Below are positions 46,326 through 56,090 of a stretch of DNA of 64,000 bases, in pieces (the first letter of the stretch is position 1; each line of letters starts with the position of its first letter). Source of the stretch: Asticcacaulis sp. (GTDB lineage: Bacteria > Pseudomonadota > Alphaproteobacteria > Caulobacterales > Caulobacteraceae); contig JANQAC010000001.1 of the NCBI GenBank assembly GCA_024707255.1, positions 1,488,001-1,552,000 of the forward strand. The letters run 5' to 3'. Made by a program: the position numbers and the translations under genes. Below the pieces are notes generated by a model. The model did not search any database and had not been told where the DNA came from. It worked only from the letters and a program-made list of their open reading frames with translations.

Positions 46326-46360
46326 AAAGTCCGGCATGGTTCCCCATGCCGGACTTTTTT
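46326..46360 (+). terminator. Intrinsic terminator of the efflux operon
   Basis: Stem AAAGTCCGGCATGG with its complement ending in CCGGACTTT, then a T-run. Confidence 0.9.
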
Positions 46361-46412
46361 ATTGATGTTGTTGACGCTGTCGCCCCTGTTATGGCACTAG
46401 CACCTTGCGGTC

Positions 46413-46486
46413 GCGGGTGTAGCTCAATGGTAGAGCAGCAGCTTCCCAAGCTGAATACGAGGGTTCGATTCCCTTCACCCGCTCCA
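46413..46486 (+). tRNA. tRNA-Gly (anticodon CCC)
   Basis: 74 nt including encoded CCA. Acceptor GCGGGTG pairs with CACCCGC; the T arm is GAGGG-TTCGATT-CCCTT; discriminator T73 is usual for bacterial Gly tRNAs. The anticodon loop TTCCCAA gives CCC, reading GGG codons. Base pair 27-43 is a G.A mismatch. Confidence 0.93.
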
Positions 46487-46496
46487 AAATCCCCGA

Positions 46497-46919
46497 TCAG
46501 TTCTTCAGTTCCGCCGGAACCTTGCCGCCGTTTTCGGCCAGCTTCTGCATCACCTGCTTGTGCAGCCACACATTCATGGCGCCCGAATGGCGGATATCGC
46601 CGGTAAAGCCCAGTTCGGCCGCCAGCGCCTGACGCACGCCCAGGTCCGATTCAAGCCCGACCAGTTTCAGCAGATCGACAATCGACATGCGCCAGTTGAG
46701 CTTCGGCTCGCGTCTGGCGTTTTCCTGGTCGAGAATGGCCGCCACATCAACCTGCTCCATGACCGGCGCCGGCAGTGGATCGGCCATGGTTGTGGCCGGT
46801 GCGATGGCTTCGGATGTATGGATCGACTCTTCGGCGGGTATCGGCTGCCGGGGCGCCGGGACGATCTGATCGCCATGTTTGTGGAAGATGAAGTCCTTGA
46901 TTTGGCTGAAAATGCTCAT
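46497..46919 (-). CDS. DUF3597-family protein
   Basis: 140 residues. Pro-rich N-terminus, then the DUF3597 core (LNWRMSIVDLLKLVGLESDLGVRQALAAELGF and the C-terminal WLHKQVMQKLAENGG). It resembles small helical domains of unknown function. Single gene facing cutA. Confidence 0.88.
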   Translation of the reverse strand: MSIFSQIKDFIFHKHGDQIVPAPRQPIPAEESIHTSEAIAPATTMADPLPAPVMEQVDVAAILDQENARREPKLNWRMSIVDLLKLVGLESDLGVRQALAAELGFTGDIRHSGAMNVWLHKQVMQKLAENGGKVPAELKN

Positions 46920-47011
46920 AAGCTTTACTCCGTCGTGCCAAACCCCCTGCCTTCTCTCTAGGCCAGACGATTATAAAAATGCGATAAGGGATTCCGCGGA
47001 AGGACCAATAC

Positions 47012-47329
47012 TTGAGCGATATTGTCACCGTTTCCATCGCCTGCGCCAGCGAGGCCGAAGCGCAAAGCCTGACCGGCCTGCTGGTCACCGCGCACCTGGC
47101 CGCCTGTGTGCAAAGCTTCGAGGTGCGCTCGACCTACCGGTGGAAGGGCGAGATCGATACGGCCAATGAAATCATGCTGACGGCCAAGACTCTGAGCGAC
47201 CGCCTGCCGATGCTGGAGGCCCTGGTCAAGGCGCATCACAGCTACGAGGTGCCGGAAATCCTCGCCACGCCGGTGGTCTGGGCCAGTGCAGACTATGCGA
47301 AATGGCTGCATGAGGCGCTGGAAGCCTGA
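47012..47329 (+). CDS. cutA: CutA-type divalent cation tolerance protein
   Basis: 105 residues from TTG 47012, behind GGAAGG. CutA family: CVQSFEVRSTYRWKGEI, SYEVPEIL and a final YAKWLHEAL. It forms a ferredoxin-like trimer, linked to copper and other metal tolerance; the molecular role is unclear. Confidence 0.93.
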   Translation: MSDIVTVSIACASEAEAQSLTGLLVTAHLAACVQSFEVRSTYRWKGEIDTANEIMLTAKTLSDRLPMLEALVKAHHSYEVPEILATPVVWASADYAKWLHEALEA

Positions 47330-47402
47330 AGCCGCCCTGAAGCCACCTTGTCACGGCGCGGACAGGGCGATACACACGATAAACAGCCAAGGGTGCCTCC
47401 AC

Positions 47403-48539
47403 ATGACCGATAACACTCCAGAAATTGGCGGTATTTGCCCGCCAAAATTCGCCGCCGTAAAGGACGCCTTCGCCGCCAACTTCGCCGAGGGCAAGGAGCG
47501 CGGCGCACGGTTCTCGGTCGTGATCGACGGCGAGACGGTGCTGGATATCTGGGGCGGTAATGCCGACCGCGAAGGCACCGTGCCTTTTAATGACACAACG
47601 CTGACGCCGGTGTTTTCAACCGGCAAGGCGGTGATGGCCGTGATGATCGCGCGGCTGGTCGATGCGGGCAAGCTCGATTACGAGACGGCGGTGGCCCATT
47701 ACTGGCCGGAATTCGGCCAGAACGGCAAGTCGCGCATCACGGTAGGCCAACTGATTTCGCACCAGGGCGGGTTGCCGGGCTTTTCGCCGCCGCAGGATCC
47801 AACCATCTGGTTCGATGTGCCGGCCACGCTGAAGGCGTTGTGCGAACAGGCGCCGCTGTGGACGCCGGGCCAGGGCTCCGGCTATCACCCGATCGCCGGC
47901 GGCTATCTGCTGGGCGAGATTTTTCGCCGCGTCGATGGCCGGTCCATGGGCACGGCTCTGCGCGAGGATATCGCCTCAAAATTCGGCCTTGATCTGATGA
48001 TCGGCACGCCGGACGACTATGCCGCGCGCATTTCGGTGATGCAAAAGCCGACCTCGGCGCCGGATCTGGGCACGCTTGATGCAATCAAACAGGCGGCTTT
48101 TCTCGATCGCGGTTCGTCGCCCGCCGGCAAGGGCTCGGCCGACTGGCGGCGCATGGAAATCCCCTCGGCCAATACCCATTCGACGGCGCTGTCTCTGGCG
48201 CAGTTCATGGGCATTGTCGCTAATGGCGGTGTGCTGAATGGTCAAAAGCTGCTGTCGCTGGGTACGCTTGGACAACTGACCCGCGAGCGTGTTTACGGTC
48301 AGGATCGGGTGTTGCCGTTCAAGCTGTCATGGGCCGCAGGTTTGCTGCGCAATACCGGCATCCGGATTTACGGCCCCAATGAACGTGCGCTCGGCCATAG
48401 CGGTTGGGGTGGTTCCTGCGCCATGGCAGATCCAGAAAAGCGCCTGAGCGTCGGTTATGTGATGAACAAGCAGTCGGCCTATCTGATCGGCGATCCGCGT
48501 CCGGTCGGGCTGATCAATGCGCTGTATCAATGTCTATAA
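47403..48539 (+). CDS. Serine beta-lactamase-fold hydrolase (class C / EstB type)
   Basis: 378 residues from ATG 47403. The catalytic S-x-x-K is STGK in PVFSTGKAVMAVM; the second motif is Tyr in GYHPIAGGYLLGE, the esterase-type variant. No signal peptide, so it is more likely a cytoplasmic esterase or peptidase than a secreted beta-lactamase. Overlaps the next small gene. Confidence 0.9.
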   Translation: MTDNTPEIGGICPPKFAAVKDAFAANFAEGKERGARFSVVIDGETVLDIWGGNADREGTVPFNDTTLTPVFSTGKAVMAVMIARLVDAGKLDYETAVAHYWPEFGQNGKSRITVGQLISHQGGLPGFSPPQDPTIWFDVPATLKALCEQAPLWTPGQGSGYHPIAGGYLLGEIFRRVDGRSMGTALREDIASKFGLDLMIGTPDDYAARISVMQKPTSAPDLGTLDAIKQAAFLDRGSSPAGKGSADWRRMEIPSANTHSTALSLAQFMGIVANGGVLNGQKLLSLGTLGQLTRERVYGQDRVLPFKLSWAAGLLRNTGIRIYGPNERALGHSGWGGSCAMADPEKRLSVGYVMNKQSAYLIGDPRPVGLINALYQCL

Positions 48540-48883
48540 ACTGGCTAAAAAAGCTTCTAAGCAAAAATAATTCTCAGCCTATATGCCGAGATAAGCCTTT
48601 CAGTGTCTATATCCTGTCGGAGCCGCAGATACCGCCGACATGCAAATATATTGTTCGTAATGACAATTCAGAACCAATAATTGTCATTGTCGAACCTTGG
48701 GCAGAAGAGTTTACTATTTCGCCAGAGAGCAAGATGGAAATCATTGTAAAATTTACAAAAATCGGCATTGCTGAAATGCGTATTTGCGATCCCTACGTTT
48801 CAATATGGCTATGGGGAGATAGTACCGCGACCGTTCTAATAGATGGCAATGATTGTACACCCGAAAGCCTAAAGCTTAACTAG
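48530..48883 (+). CDS. Small AT-rich hypothetical protein
   Basis: 117 residues. Opens with SINWLKKLLSKNNS; the core IIVIVEPWAEEFTISPESKMEI looks like a small beta protein. Family not recognised. Its DNA is visibly richer in A/T than its neighbours, suggesting transfer. It starts inside the end of the hydrolase gene and stops abutting rarD. Confidence 0.7.
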   Translation: MSINWLKKLLSKNNSQPICRDKPFSVYILSEPQIPPTCKYIVRNDNSEPIIVIVEPWAEEFTISPESKMEIIVKFTKIGIAEMRICDPYVSIWLWGDSTATVLIDGNDCTPESLKLN

Positions 48884-49789
48884 CTAAGCCACTGGCACCA
48901 CCTTGATCGCCTTAAGCCGCCGCCACGCCCCAAAGGCAAAGACCATCGCACCCGCCCAGATAAAGGCGAAGCTGATCCCGCGCAGTAGCGTGAATGGTTC
49001 GCCCTGGAACAAGCCGATGATCAGGGTGCTGGTCGGCGAAATGAACTGGATAAAGCCCATGGTCGACAGCGGCAATCGCCGCGCCACATAGGAAAACAGG
49101 GTCAGCGGCAGGACGGTGATCGGGCCGGTCATCATGAACCAGAAGGCGTGATCGAAGGCGAAGAAGTGCCCCTGGCCCGTCGTTTCAAACCAGATCAGAT
49201 AAACGATCGCCGGCACGAACATATAGGCACATTCGACGAACAGCCCGGCCAGGGCATTGATGGCCAGTTGCTTGCGCAGGATGCCGTAGGCGCCAAAGCT
49301 TATGGCCAGGATCAGGGCAATCCACGGTACATGGCCGATGGCGAGGGTCTGGACGATGACGCCCACTGCCGCCAGCGCAATGGCGCCCTTGCCCCAGTTA
49401 TCGAGCCGTTCACGGAACAGAACGGCCCCGGCCGCCATGTTCAGCAGCGGATTGAGGTAATAGCCCAGCGAGGATTCGATGGTATGGCCATTGGTCACGG
49501 CCCAGACATAGACGCCCCAGTTGGTAGCGACCAAAGCCGAGGTCAGGAGCAGCATCCAGCGCAGTTGCGGGGTCATGAAGGCGCGGAAGACCTCCGGCCA
49601 TTGTTTCGTCGCCCAGACCAGCGCGCCGGCGCAGAGCACGGCCCACACCGAGCGGTGGGCGATGATTTCCAGCGCCGCGCCGCCGAAAGCATGGATAGGG
49701 AGGTAGAACAGGGGCACCAGGCCCCAGATCAGGTAGCATACTATGGCCAGGGCAACGGGCGAGGTGAACCGGGAGGTCAGGGAAGACAT
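48884..49789 (-). CDS. rarD: RarD-type EamA transporter
   Basis: 301 residues with ten membrane helices in two EamA halves. SPVALAIVCYLIWGLVPLFY and GYYLNPLLNMAAGAVLFRERL are RarD marks. Substrate unknown (a drug/metabolite transporter). ATG 49789 is preferred; longer frames overlap the asd terminator. Confidence 0.92.
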   Translation of the reverse strand: MSSLTSRFTSPVALAIVCYLIWGLVPLFYLPIHAFGGAALEIIAHRSVWAVLCAGALVWATKQWPEVFRAFMTPQLRWMLLLTSALVATNWGVYVWAVTNGHTIESSLGYYLNPLLNMAAGAVLFRERLDNWGKGAIALAAVGVIVQTLAIGHVPWIALILAISFGAYGILRKQLAINALAGLFVECAYMFVPAIVYLIWFETTGQGHFFAFDHAFWFMMTGPITVLPLTLFSYVARRLPLSTMGFIQFISPTSTLIIGLFQGEPFTLLRGISFAFIWAGAMVFAFGAWRRLKAIKVVPVA

Positions 49790-49808
49790 GGTTGTATCCA
49801 GAAAGAAA

Positions 49809-49842
49809 AAGCCGATGGAACCTTCAGGCTCCACCGGCTTTA
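49809..49842 (-). terminator. Intrinsic terminator of asd
   Basis: Stem AAAGCCGGTGGA with TCCATCGGCTTT (one wobble) on the minus strand, followed by a T-rich run. Stops transcription from asd before rarD. Confidence 0.8.
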
Positions 49843-49863
49843 AAACATCACGATCTGTGAGAT

Positions 49864-50895
49864 TTAAGCGTCGGCCCGGGCCTCAATGACACCGCGTTCG
49901 TCGAGAAGCTGCGCGATCTGCACGGCATTGAGTGCCGCGCCCTTGCGCAGGTTGTCCGACGCGCACCACAGCGAAATGCCATAGGGTACGGTCGGGTCAT
50001 TGCGGATGCGCGAGACATAGGTATCGAACTCGCCCACCACCTCGATCGGGGTGATGTAACCGCCGGCCTCGCGCTTATCGACCACGGCGACGCCGGGGGC
50101 TTCACGCAGGATTTCACGGGCCAGCTGCTCGTCCATCGGGTTTTCGAACTCGATATTGATCGATTCCGAATGGCCGACAAAGACCGGCACGCGCACGGCG
50201 GTGGGGACGACATCGATGGTCGGGTCGAGGATCTTGTGGGTCTCCACGATCATCTTCCACTCTTCCTTGGTGTAGCCGTCTTCCATGAAGACGTCGATGT
50301 GCGGAATGACGTTGAAGGCGATCTGCTTGGTGAACTTTTTCGGGGTCTTGTCGCCCATGCCGTAGATGGCCTTGGTCTGGTCCCACAGCTCGTCCATGCC
50401 CGCCTTGCCGGCGCCGGCCACCGACTGATAGGTCGAGACGACGACGCGCTTGATGGTGGCGGCGTCATGCAGCGGCTTCAGCACCACCAGCATCTGGATG
50501 GTCGAGCAGTTGGGGTTGGCGATGATGTGCTTCTTCTTGCAGTCCCAGACGGCATCCGGATTCACTTCCGGAATGATCAGCGGCACGTCCGGGTCCATGC
50601 GCCAGGCCGAGGAATTGTCGATGACGATGGGGCCGGCCTTGCCGATCTTCTCCGACCAGGCTTTGGAGACATCGCCGCCGGCGCTCATCAGAACGATGTC
50701 TACCTTGGTGAAGTCGAAGGTTTCGAGATCGATGCATTTCAGGGTTTTTGTGCCGAAGGAGACCTCGACGCCGACCGATTTACGCGAAGCGACCGCGTAA
50801 ATATCCGAGACGGGGAAGTTCACTTCTTCGAGGATCGTCATCATTTCACGACCCACAGCGCCGGTGGCGCCGACTACGGCGACCCGATAACCCAT
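49864..50895 (-). CDS. asd: Aspartate-semialdehyde dehydrogenase
   Basis: 343 residues from ATG 50895 (MGYRVAVVGATGAVG, the NADP loop). The active-site Cys is in IANPNCSTIQM. It makes aspartate semialdehyde for lysine, threonine, methionine and cell-wall diaminopimelate. The upstream frame is discarded because the NADP strand must be near the N-terminus. Confidence 0.95.
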   Translation of the reverse strand: MGYRVAVVGATGAVGREMMTILEEVNFPVSDIYAVASRKSVGVEVSFGTKTLKCIDLETFDFTKVDIVLMSAGGDVSKAWSEKIGKAGPIVIDNSSAWRMDPDVPLIIPEVNPDAVWDCKKKHIIANPNCSTIQMLVVLKPLHDAATIKRVVVSTYQSVAGAGKAGMDELWDQTKAIYGMGDKTPKKFTKQIAFNVIPHIDVFMEDGYTKEEWKMIVETHKILDPTIDVVPTAVRVPVFVGHSESINIEFENPMDEQLAREILREAPGVAVVDKREAGGYITPIEVVGEFDTYVSRIRNDPTVPYGISLWCASDNLRKGAALNAVQIAQLLDERGVIEARADA

Positions 50896-51006
50896 AAGAT
50901 TGCTCCTGTTAAATATACGAGCAGCGCAAATGATCCTTTTTAAGCCATATGACAAGGCTTAATTATCCACACGCGCGGATTTTACCCGCAGCGGTTTCTG
51001 GCGATA

Positions 51007-51417
51007 CTAAAGCGCCTGCTTCATCTCCGTCAGGCTGCGGCGCTTGACGGCGCGCATGACGCTATCCAGGGCGCTTATCAGAGCCCCTGAAGTGAAGGGT
51101 TTGTTCAGGTGACCGTCGCCCCCGACCTGATACCCCATATCGATCCGTTCGGCACTTTCGTTGGCGCTCAGAAACAGGATCGGCGTGTAGCCAAGATGAA
51201 AGCCATCTTCCATCAGACGAATTTCGCGCGTCGCCTGCAAGCCCGACATCCCCGGCATTTCCATGTCCATCAGGACGGCGTCATATTCCGTGGTCTGGTA
51301 GGCTTCCAGGGCTTCCTGGCCGTCCGCGGCGAAATCAACATCTATCCCCGTGGCCGCCAGCATCAGATCGACCATTTTGCGCTGGGTGGCATTGTCTTCT
51401 ACGCATAATAATTTCAA
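51007..51417 (-). CDS. Single-domain response regulator (CheY-like)
   Basis: 136 residues from TTG 51417, behind GAGGGAAAG. Receiver residues: the acidic pair in CVEDN, phospho-Asp in AVLMDMEMPG, Ser in LFLSANES and Lys in LNKPF. No output domain. A GTG at 51465 would add 16 residues. No kinase gene is near. Confidence 0.88.
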   Translation of the reverse strand: MKLLCVEDNATQRKMVDLMLAATGIDVDFAADGQEALEAYQTTEYDAVLMDMEMPGMSGLQATREIRLMEDGFHLGYTPILFLSANESAERIDMGYQVGGDGHLNKPFTSGALISALDSVMRAVKRRSLTEMKQAL

Positions 51418-51517
51418 GGTCTTTCCCTCTTCCCTGATACAGGCCGTGCGGTTTACGCGAATCACGACCTGTTACAAATATACACATTACGTGTTATCTG
51501 AATATGAGTTACGCAAG

Positions 51518-52354
51518 ATGGATGCCATCATTATAGGCGGCGGCCCCGCCGGGATCAGTTGCGCCATCTGGCTGAAGAAGCTGGGGGTCGAATGCATCCT
51601 GCTGGAAGCCTCGGCGCAACTGGGCGGTTTGCAGACGCGCAGCCCGTATGAAAATTTGTGGATACCGGGGGTGCAGGGCAAAACCGGCCAGCAGGTGGCG
51701 GCTTCGCTGGCGGATCATGCGAAAGCGGTGGGTGTCGATGTGCGGCTGAATTGCCCGGTGGTTTCTGTTGGTGGTCGTGAAGTGATGACTAGCGAGGGTG
51801 TTTTCACCGCACCGTATCTGGTCATCGCCACCGGTTCGAAGCCCCGCGACGGCGGCTTTATAGCCTCGGACAGGATCATCATTGGTCCTGGCGTGCAGAT
51901 GGAAGCCTTGGACGTCAAAGGTAAACGCGTGGCCATTTTCGGTGGCGGGGATAATGCTTTCGACCAGGCGCGCTTTGTCCGTGACCGCGGCGGCCAGGTG
52001 ACGATCTTTTCGCGGAATATGCCTCGCGCGCAAAAGCTGTTGCAGGATATGATCCCGGATGTACCGGTGGTTATCGGGCATCTGGACTATTTTACTGACA
52101 CCCTGGTAGCCAATGATCAGGCTTATGATTATTGGGGCGTCATGTTCGGTTTTGAGGCGGTGGTGCCGGAGGAGCTGATGCTCGATCTCGACAATGGCTA
52201 TGTCCGCGTCGATCGCTGCGGTGAAACCAGCCTGCCGGGCATCTATGCCTGTGGCGAAGTCACCGATTACTGGCACCCGTGCGTAACCACCTCGGCGGCG
52301 CATGGCATCCAGGTCGCAAAGCAAATTTCACTTAAACTACAGGCGTTATCATGA
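51518..52354 (+). CDS. FAD/NAD(P)-dependent oxidoreductase, thioredoxin-reductase fold
   Basis: 278 residues. The FAD loop is IIGGGPAGIS; the NAD(P) loop is AIFGGGDNAFDQ; the closing motif is GIYACGEVTDYWHP. No CxxC redox pair in the NAD domain, so not a true thioredoxin reductase. Perhaps a ferredoxin/flavodoxin-NADP reductase type. Overlaps the next gene by ATGA. Confidence 0.88.
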   Translation: MDAIIIGGGPAGISCAIWLKKLGVECILLEASAQLGGLQTRSPYENLWIPGVQGKTGQQVAASLADHAKAVGVDVRLNCPVVSVGGREVMTSEGVFTAPYLVIATGSKPRDGGFIASDRIIIGPGVQMEALDVKGKRVAIFGGGDNAFDQARFVRDRGGQVTIFSRNMPRAQKLLQDMIPDVPVVIGHLDYFTDTLVANDQAYDYWGVMFGFEAVVPEELMLDLDNGYVRVDRCGETSLPGIYACGEVTDYWHPCVTTSAAHGIQVAKQISLKLQALS

Positions 52355-52674
52355 ATACGCGCGTAATCGCTGTGAACATATCTTGGAACTTTATCGAAGT
52401 GTTTGACTCTATAGAAGCTGCGGTCAAGCGATGTCCCGGACTTGAAATCGCGGAAGGTGACTGGCTTTTCTTTGCCGGCGATGGTTCGGCACTTAGTGCT
52501 GTATTTTCTCAAGAACCTTATGTCGATCCAGAGCGAAACGTTTATGGCAATGGGATTTATAGCCTGGCCAAGGGAAACGGCGTCAATTTGCAGGACTGGC
52601 TGTTTGATTTCTGCAAAAGTACTGGTGATTTTCGTTTTGGTACGCTTGAACAATTTGAACGACTTTTCACTTAA
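52351..52674 (+). CDS. Small hypothetical protein
   Basis: 107 residues, acidic, Trp and Phe rich (SWNFIEVFDSIEAAV, QDWLFDFCKSTGDF). Family not recognised. ATGA overlap with the oxidoreductase suggests coupled expression. Somewhat AT-richer than its neighbours. Confidence 0.7.
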   Translation: MNTRVIAVNISWNFIEVFDSIEAAVKRCPGLEIAEGDWLFFAGDGSALSAVFSQEPYVDPERNVYGNGIYSLAKGNGVNLQDWLFDFCKSTGDFRFGTLEQFERLFT

Positions 52675-52777
52675 CGCACATGCAGCATTTTTTTAACGCC
52701 ATATTGAGCCGGATCGTTTATAACCGATCGCAATAAACTGGTGGGTGGCCGCAAAGGTCATCGCGTGAACAGATCGA

Positions 52778-53890
52778 ATGGCCAATATCCGTAGTGAATA
52801 CAAACGCCTGCTGAAATCGGGCGAGATTGTTCCCGATGCCGCTCAGAAAGCGGCCATCGAGGCACTGGTCGTGTTAGAGCGCCGCATACGCCAGAGCCGC
52901 GCCCTGTGGCGGCGCCTGCTCGGTATTCAGCCGCGCGTCTGCGGTCTCTATCTCTGGGGACCGCCGGGCCGCGGCAAGTCCATGATGATGGACCTGTTCT
53001 ACAACAATGTTCACAAGATCCCGAAGCGTCGCGTCCACTTCCATGCCTTCATGGCCGAGGTGCATCACAACATCCGCCTGTGGCGCGAGAGCGACGCGAA
53101 GACCCGCAAGATCAATTTCGGCACGCATAAGGGTGACGACCCGATCGCGCCAGTGGCCCGGTTGATCGCCAGCCAGTCGCAGCTCCTGTGCTTCGATGAA
53201 TTGCAGGTGACGGACATCGCCGACGCCATGATCCTGGGGCGCCTGTTCGAGGCGCTGTTTGCGCGTAAGGTGATTCTGGTGGCGACCTCCAACCGACCGC
53301 CGGACGACCTCTACAAGGACGGACTGAACCGCGAGCACATCCTGCCCTTTATCGCCATGATCAAGGACCGCACCACGCTCGTTCAAGTCTCCGGCCCCAA
53401 GGATTTCCGGCTTGATCGTCTGCGCGGCGCCAAGACGTGGTTTTCGCCTTCCACCGAACCGCACGCCATCGCCGCCTTCAATACCTTGTGGGCGGACATG
53501 AAGCATTTGATGACCGAGATGGATACGGTTCTAACCGTCAATGAGCGCAAGCTGCATTTCGCCCGCGCCGCCGGCCCGATGTTGCGCGCCACCTTCTCAG
53601 AACTGTGCGCGGCCAATAACGGCCCGGCCGATTATCTCGCTATCGCCGAACGCTTCACAACGGTCTTCATCGAGGGCGTGCCGATTTTGTCGCCGTCCAA
53701 CCGCAATGAGGCCAAGCGCTTCGTCACCCTGATCGACGCGCTCTATGAGGCCGGCACCAAGACGGTCATCCTGGCCGATGCCGAGCCGTCTCTGCTCTAT
53801 CCGGTAGGGGATGGCGCCTTCGAATTCGAGCGCACGGTCTCGCGGCTGGAAGAAATGCGCTCCGAAGACTATCTGAACCGAGCAGATTAA
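52778..53890 (+). CDS. zapE: ZapE/AFG1-family AAA ATPase
   Basis: 370 residues. Walker A GPPGRGKSMMMD, Walker B LLCFDELQVTD and VATSNRPPDDLYKDGLNR (sensor 1) are the AFG1/ZapE signature. In E. coli, ZapE acts on the division ring under stress and low oxygen. Single gene upstream of cimA. Confidence 0.93.
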   Translation: MANIRSEYKRLLKSGEIVPDAAQKAAIEALVVLERRIRQSRALWRRLLGIQPRVCGLYLWGPPGRGKSMMMDLFYNNVHKIPKRRVHFHAFMAEVHHNIRLWRESDAKTRKINFGTHKGDDPIAPVARLIASQSQLLCFDELQVTDIADAMILGRLFEALFARKVILVATSNRPPDDLYKDGLNREHILPFIAMIKDRTTLVQVSGPKDFRLDRLRGAKTWFSPSTEPHAIAAFNTLWADMKHLMTEMDTVLTVNERKLHFARAAGPMLRATFSELCAANNGPADYLAIAERFTTVFIEGVPILSPSNRNEAKRFVTLIDALYEAGTKTVILADAEPSLLYPVGDGAFEFERTVSRLEEMRSEDYLNRAD

Positions 53891-53929
53891 TTCGATTGAC
53901 CGCACTTATCCCCATTCTGTAGATGGGCC

Positions 53930-55514
53930 ATGGCTGAACGTATCTATCTTTATGACTCCACGCTGCGTGACGGTGCGCAGGCCCAGGGAATCGATTTTTT
54001 CTGTCGCGGACAAGCAGGCGATTGCCAGCGCTCTCGACGCGTTCGGCATTGACTATATCGAAGGCGGCTGGCCCGGCGCCAATCCGACCGATGACGCCTT
54101 TTTCGGCGCCCTGCCGAAGACGAAGACGGCGAAGATTTCCGCTTTCGGCATGACCCGCCGCGCCGGCCGCTCGGCCTCTAATGATCCCGGTTTGCAGGAT
54201 CTGCTGGCGGTCAATACGCCGACCGTCTGCCTGGTCGGCAAGACCTGGGACTGGCAGGTCGAGACGGCGCTCAAGGTAAGCACGGCTGAGAACCTGCGCA
54301 TGATCCGCGACAGCCTGGCTCATATCCGCGCCAATGGCCGCGAGGCCGTGTTTGATGCTGAGCACTTCTTTGATGGCTACAAGGCCAATCCAACCTACGC
54401 CATCGAGGCGCTGAAGGCGGCCCATGAAGGCGGGGCCAACTGGCTGGTGCTGTGCGATACCAATGGCGGCTCCATGCCGTCCGAAGTCTATCGCATCGTC
54501 AGCGCCGTGAAGGCTGCTCTGCCGGACGCCAATCTCGGCATCCACTGCCATAACGACACCGAGCAGGCCGTGGCCAATTCGCTGGCCGCGGTCGAAGCCG
54601 GCGTGCGCCAGGTGCAGGGCTGCATCAATGGCATCGGCGAGCGCTGCGGTAATGCCAACCTGATCGCCATCATCCCGACCCTGATGCTCAAGATGGGCTA
54701 CGACACCGGCCTTTCTGCCGAGCAGCTCACCCATATCGGCGAGCTGTCGCGCCTGGTCGATGACCGCCTGAACCGTGCGCCTAACCGCCATGCGGCCTAT
54801 GTCGGCTCATCCGCCTTCGCTCACAAGGGCGGGCTGCACGTCAGCGCCATGAACAAGGACAGCCGCTCCTATGAGCATATCGACCCAGCTCTGGTTGGCA
54901 ATTCGCGCCTGATCCTGGTGTCGGACAAGGCCGGCCGCGCCAATATCGTTAACCGCCTGCATCAGATGGGCATTACGGTGGCCGATGATGACGACCATAT
55001 CGGCGAACTGGTTAAGGCGGTGAAGGAGCGCGAGGCGCTGGGCTATGCCTATGAGGACGCCAGCGCCAGTTTCGAACTGATGGCGCGCGAACGCCTGGGG
55101 CAATTGCCGCGCTATTACGAACTGCAAAGCTATCGCGCGCTCAACGAATACCGCCTCGATGCAAAAGGCCGCGCCTTCGATGTGGCCGAGGCAACCGTGA
55201 AGCTGGTGGTCAAAGGCGAGCAGGTGATGAGCGTGGCCGAGGGCAATGGTCCGGTCAATGCACTCGATGCCGCCCTGCGCAAGGCCCTGACGCCGCATTA
55301 TCCGCAGCTCAATACCATGCACCTGAACGACTACAAGGTGCGCATCCTTACGCCTTCGGACGCTACCGCGGCGCTGACCCGCGTCATGATCGAAAGCCGC
55401 GACGACCACGGCCGCACCTGGAACACGCTGGGCGTCAGCCATAATGTGATCGATGCATCCTACAATGCGCTTTACGACGCGATCACCTATCACCTGCTTA
55501 AAGCGGGGGTTTAA
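53930..55514 (+). pseudogene. cimA: Citramalate synthase, frameshifted near the start
   Basis: ATG 53930 begins MAERIYLYDSTLRDGAQ, the family opening. At the six-T run 53995-54000 the frame is off by one; dropping one T gives GIDFSVADKQAIASALDAFG and the rest of the protein is intact (HCHND metal site, HKGGLHVSAM, C-terminal LeuA-type regulatory domain). It condenses pyruvate with acetyl-CoA to citramalate for isoleucine. The break is probably a homopolymer error, or could be rescued by polymerase slippage. Confidence 0.9.
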
Positions 55515-55577
55515 GCTTTCTTGAGCTGAAAGGCCAAACAGGCTATTCTCCTGTTAAAGGCACGGGGGAAACGCATC

Positions 55578-56090
55578 ATGAAATCCATTATTGCGGCCAT
55601 GATTCTGGCGGCCGGAGCGGCAGCTCAATCCGGGGCATGGGCTGAGGCTCAGCCGGTAATCGATGATTTTGGCCCGGGCATTCTTGGACTAAAAATTACA
55701 CACGTACCGTCGGCCGCAAAGATACTGGGCGACTGCGAGCGTATATCCGGGACTGTTGAAAGCTGCACCTATCAGGTCGGTAATATCGAATATACGGTCG
55801 AGGATGGCCTGCTTCATCGTAAGCGCATCATCGTTGTTAAAATGATCAGCCAATATCCTTATGGAATTACCGTTTCACAAAGTGAAAACGAGGTCATATC
55901 CACTTTTCAGACGAAATATGGGATCAAGCTCGACCGTTTGGTCAGGGATGACAAACATATTATCTACAGCACACCAATTATGCGCAGTACGCGCTGCATA
56001 TTGGACTGTTATACTTACCTTGAGTTCAGTCAGGCAGGTCGGCTTTTGAGTATCGGCCAGGAACTGAATTTTTCGGGTTCCAGCGATTAA
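55578..56090 (+). CDS. Secreted hypothetical protein
   Basis: 170 residues. Signal peptide MKSIIAAMILAAGAAAQ, then a beta-rich domain with four cysteines (CERISGTVESC, CILDC). Family not recognised. Single gene, 4-bp overlap with the convergent lyase. Confidence 0.75.
   Translation: MKSIIAAMILAAGAAAQSGAWAEAQPVIDDFGPGILGLKITHVPSAAKILGDCERISGTVESCTYQVGNIEYTVEDGLLHRKRIIVVKMISQYPYGITVSQSENEVISTFQTKYGIKLDRLVRDDKHIIYSTPIMRSTRCILDCYTYLEFSQAGRLLSIGQELNFSGSSD

Noticed and set aside
50963..50971. TTATCCACA DnaA box before asd
   Set aside because: A single perfect box is expected by chance in 64 kb; no cluster or AT-rich region, so not an origin.
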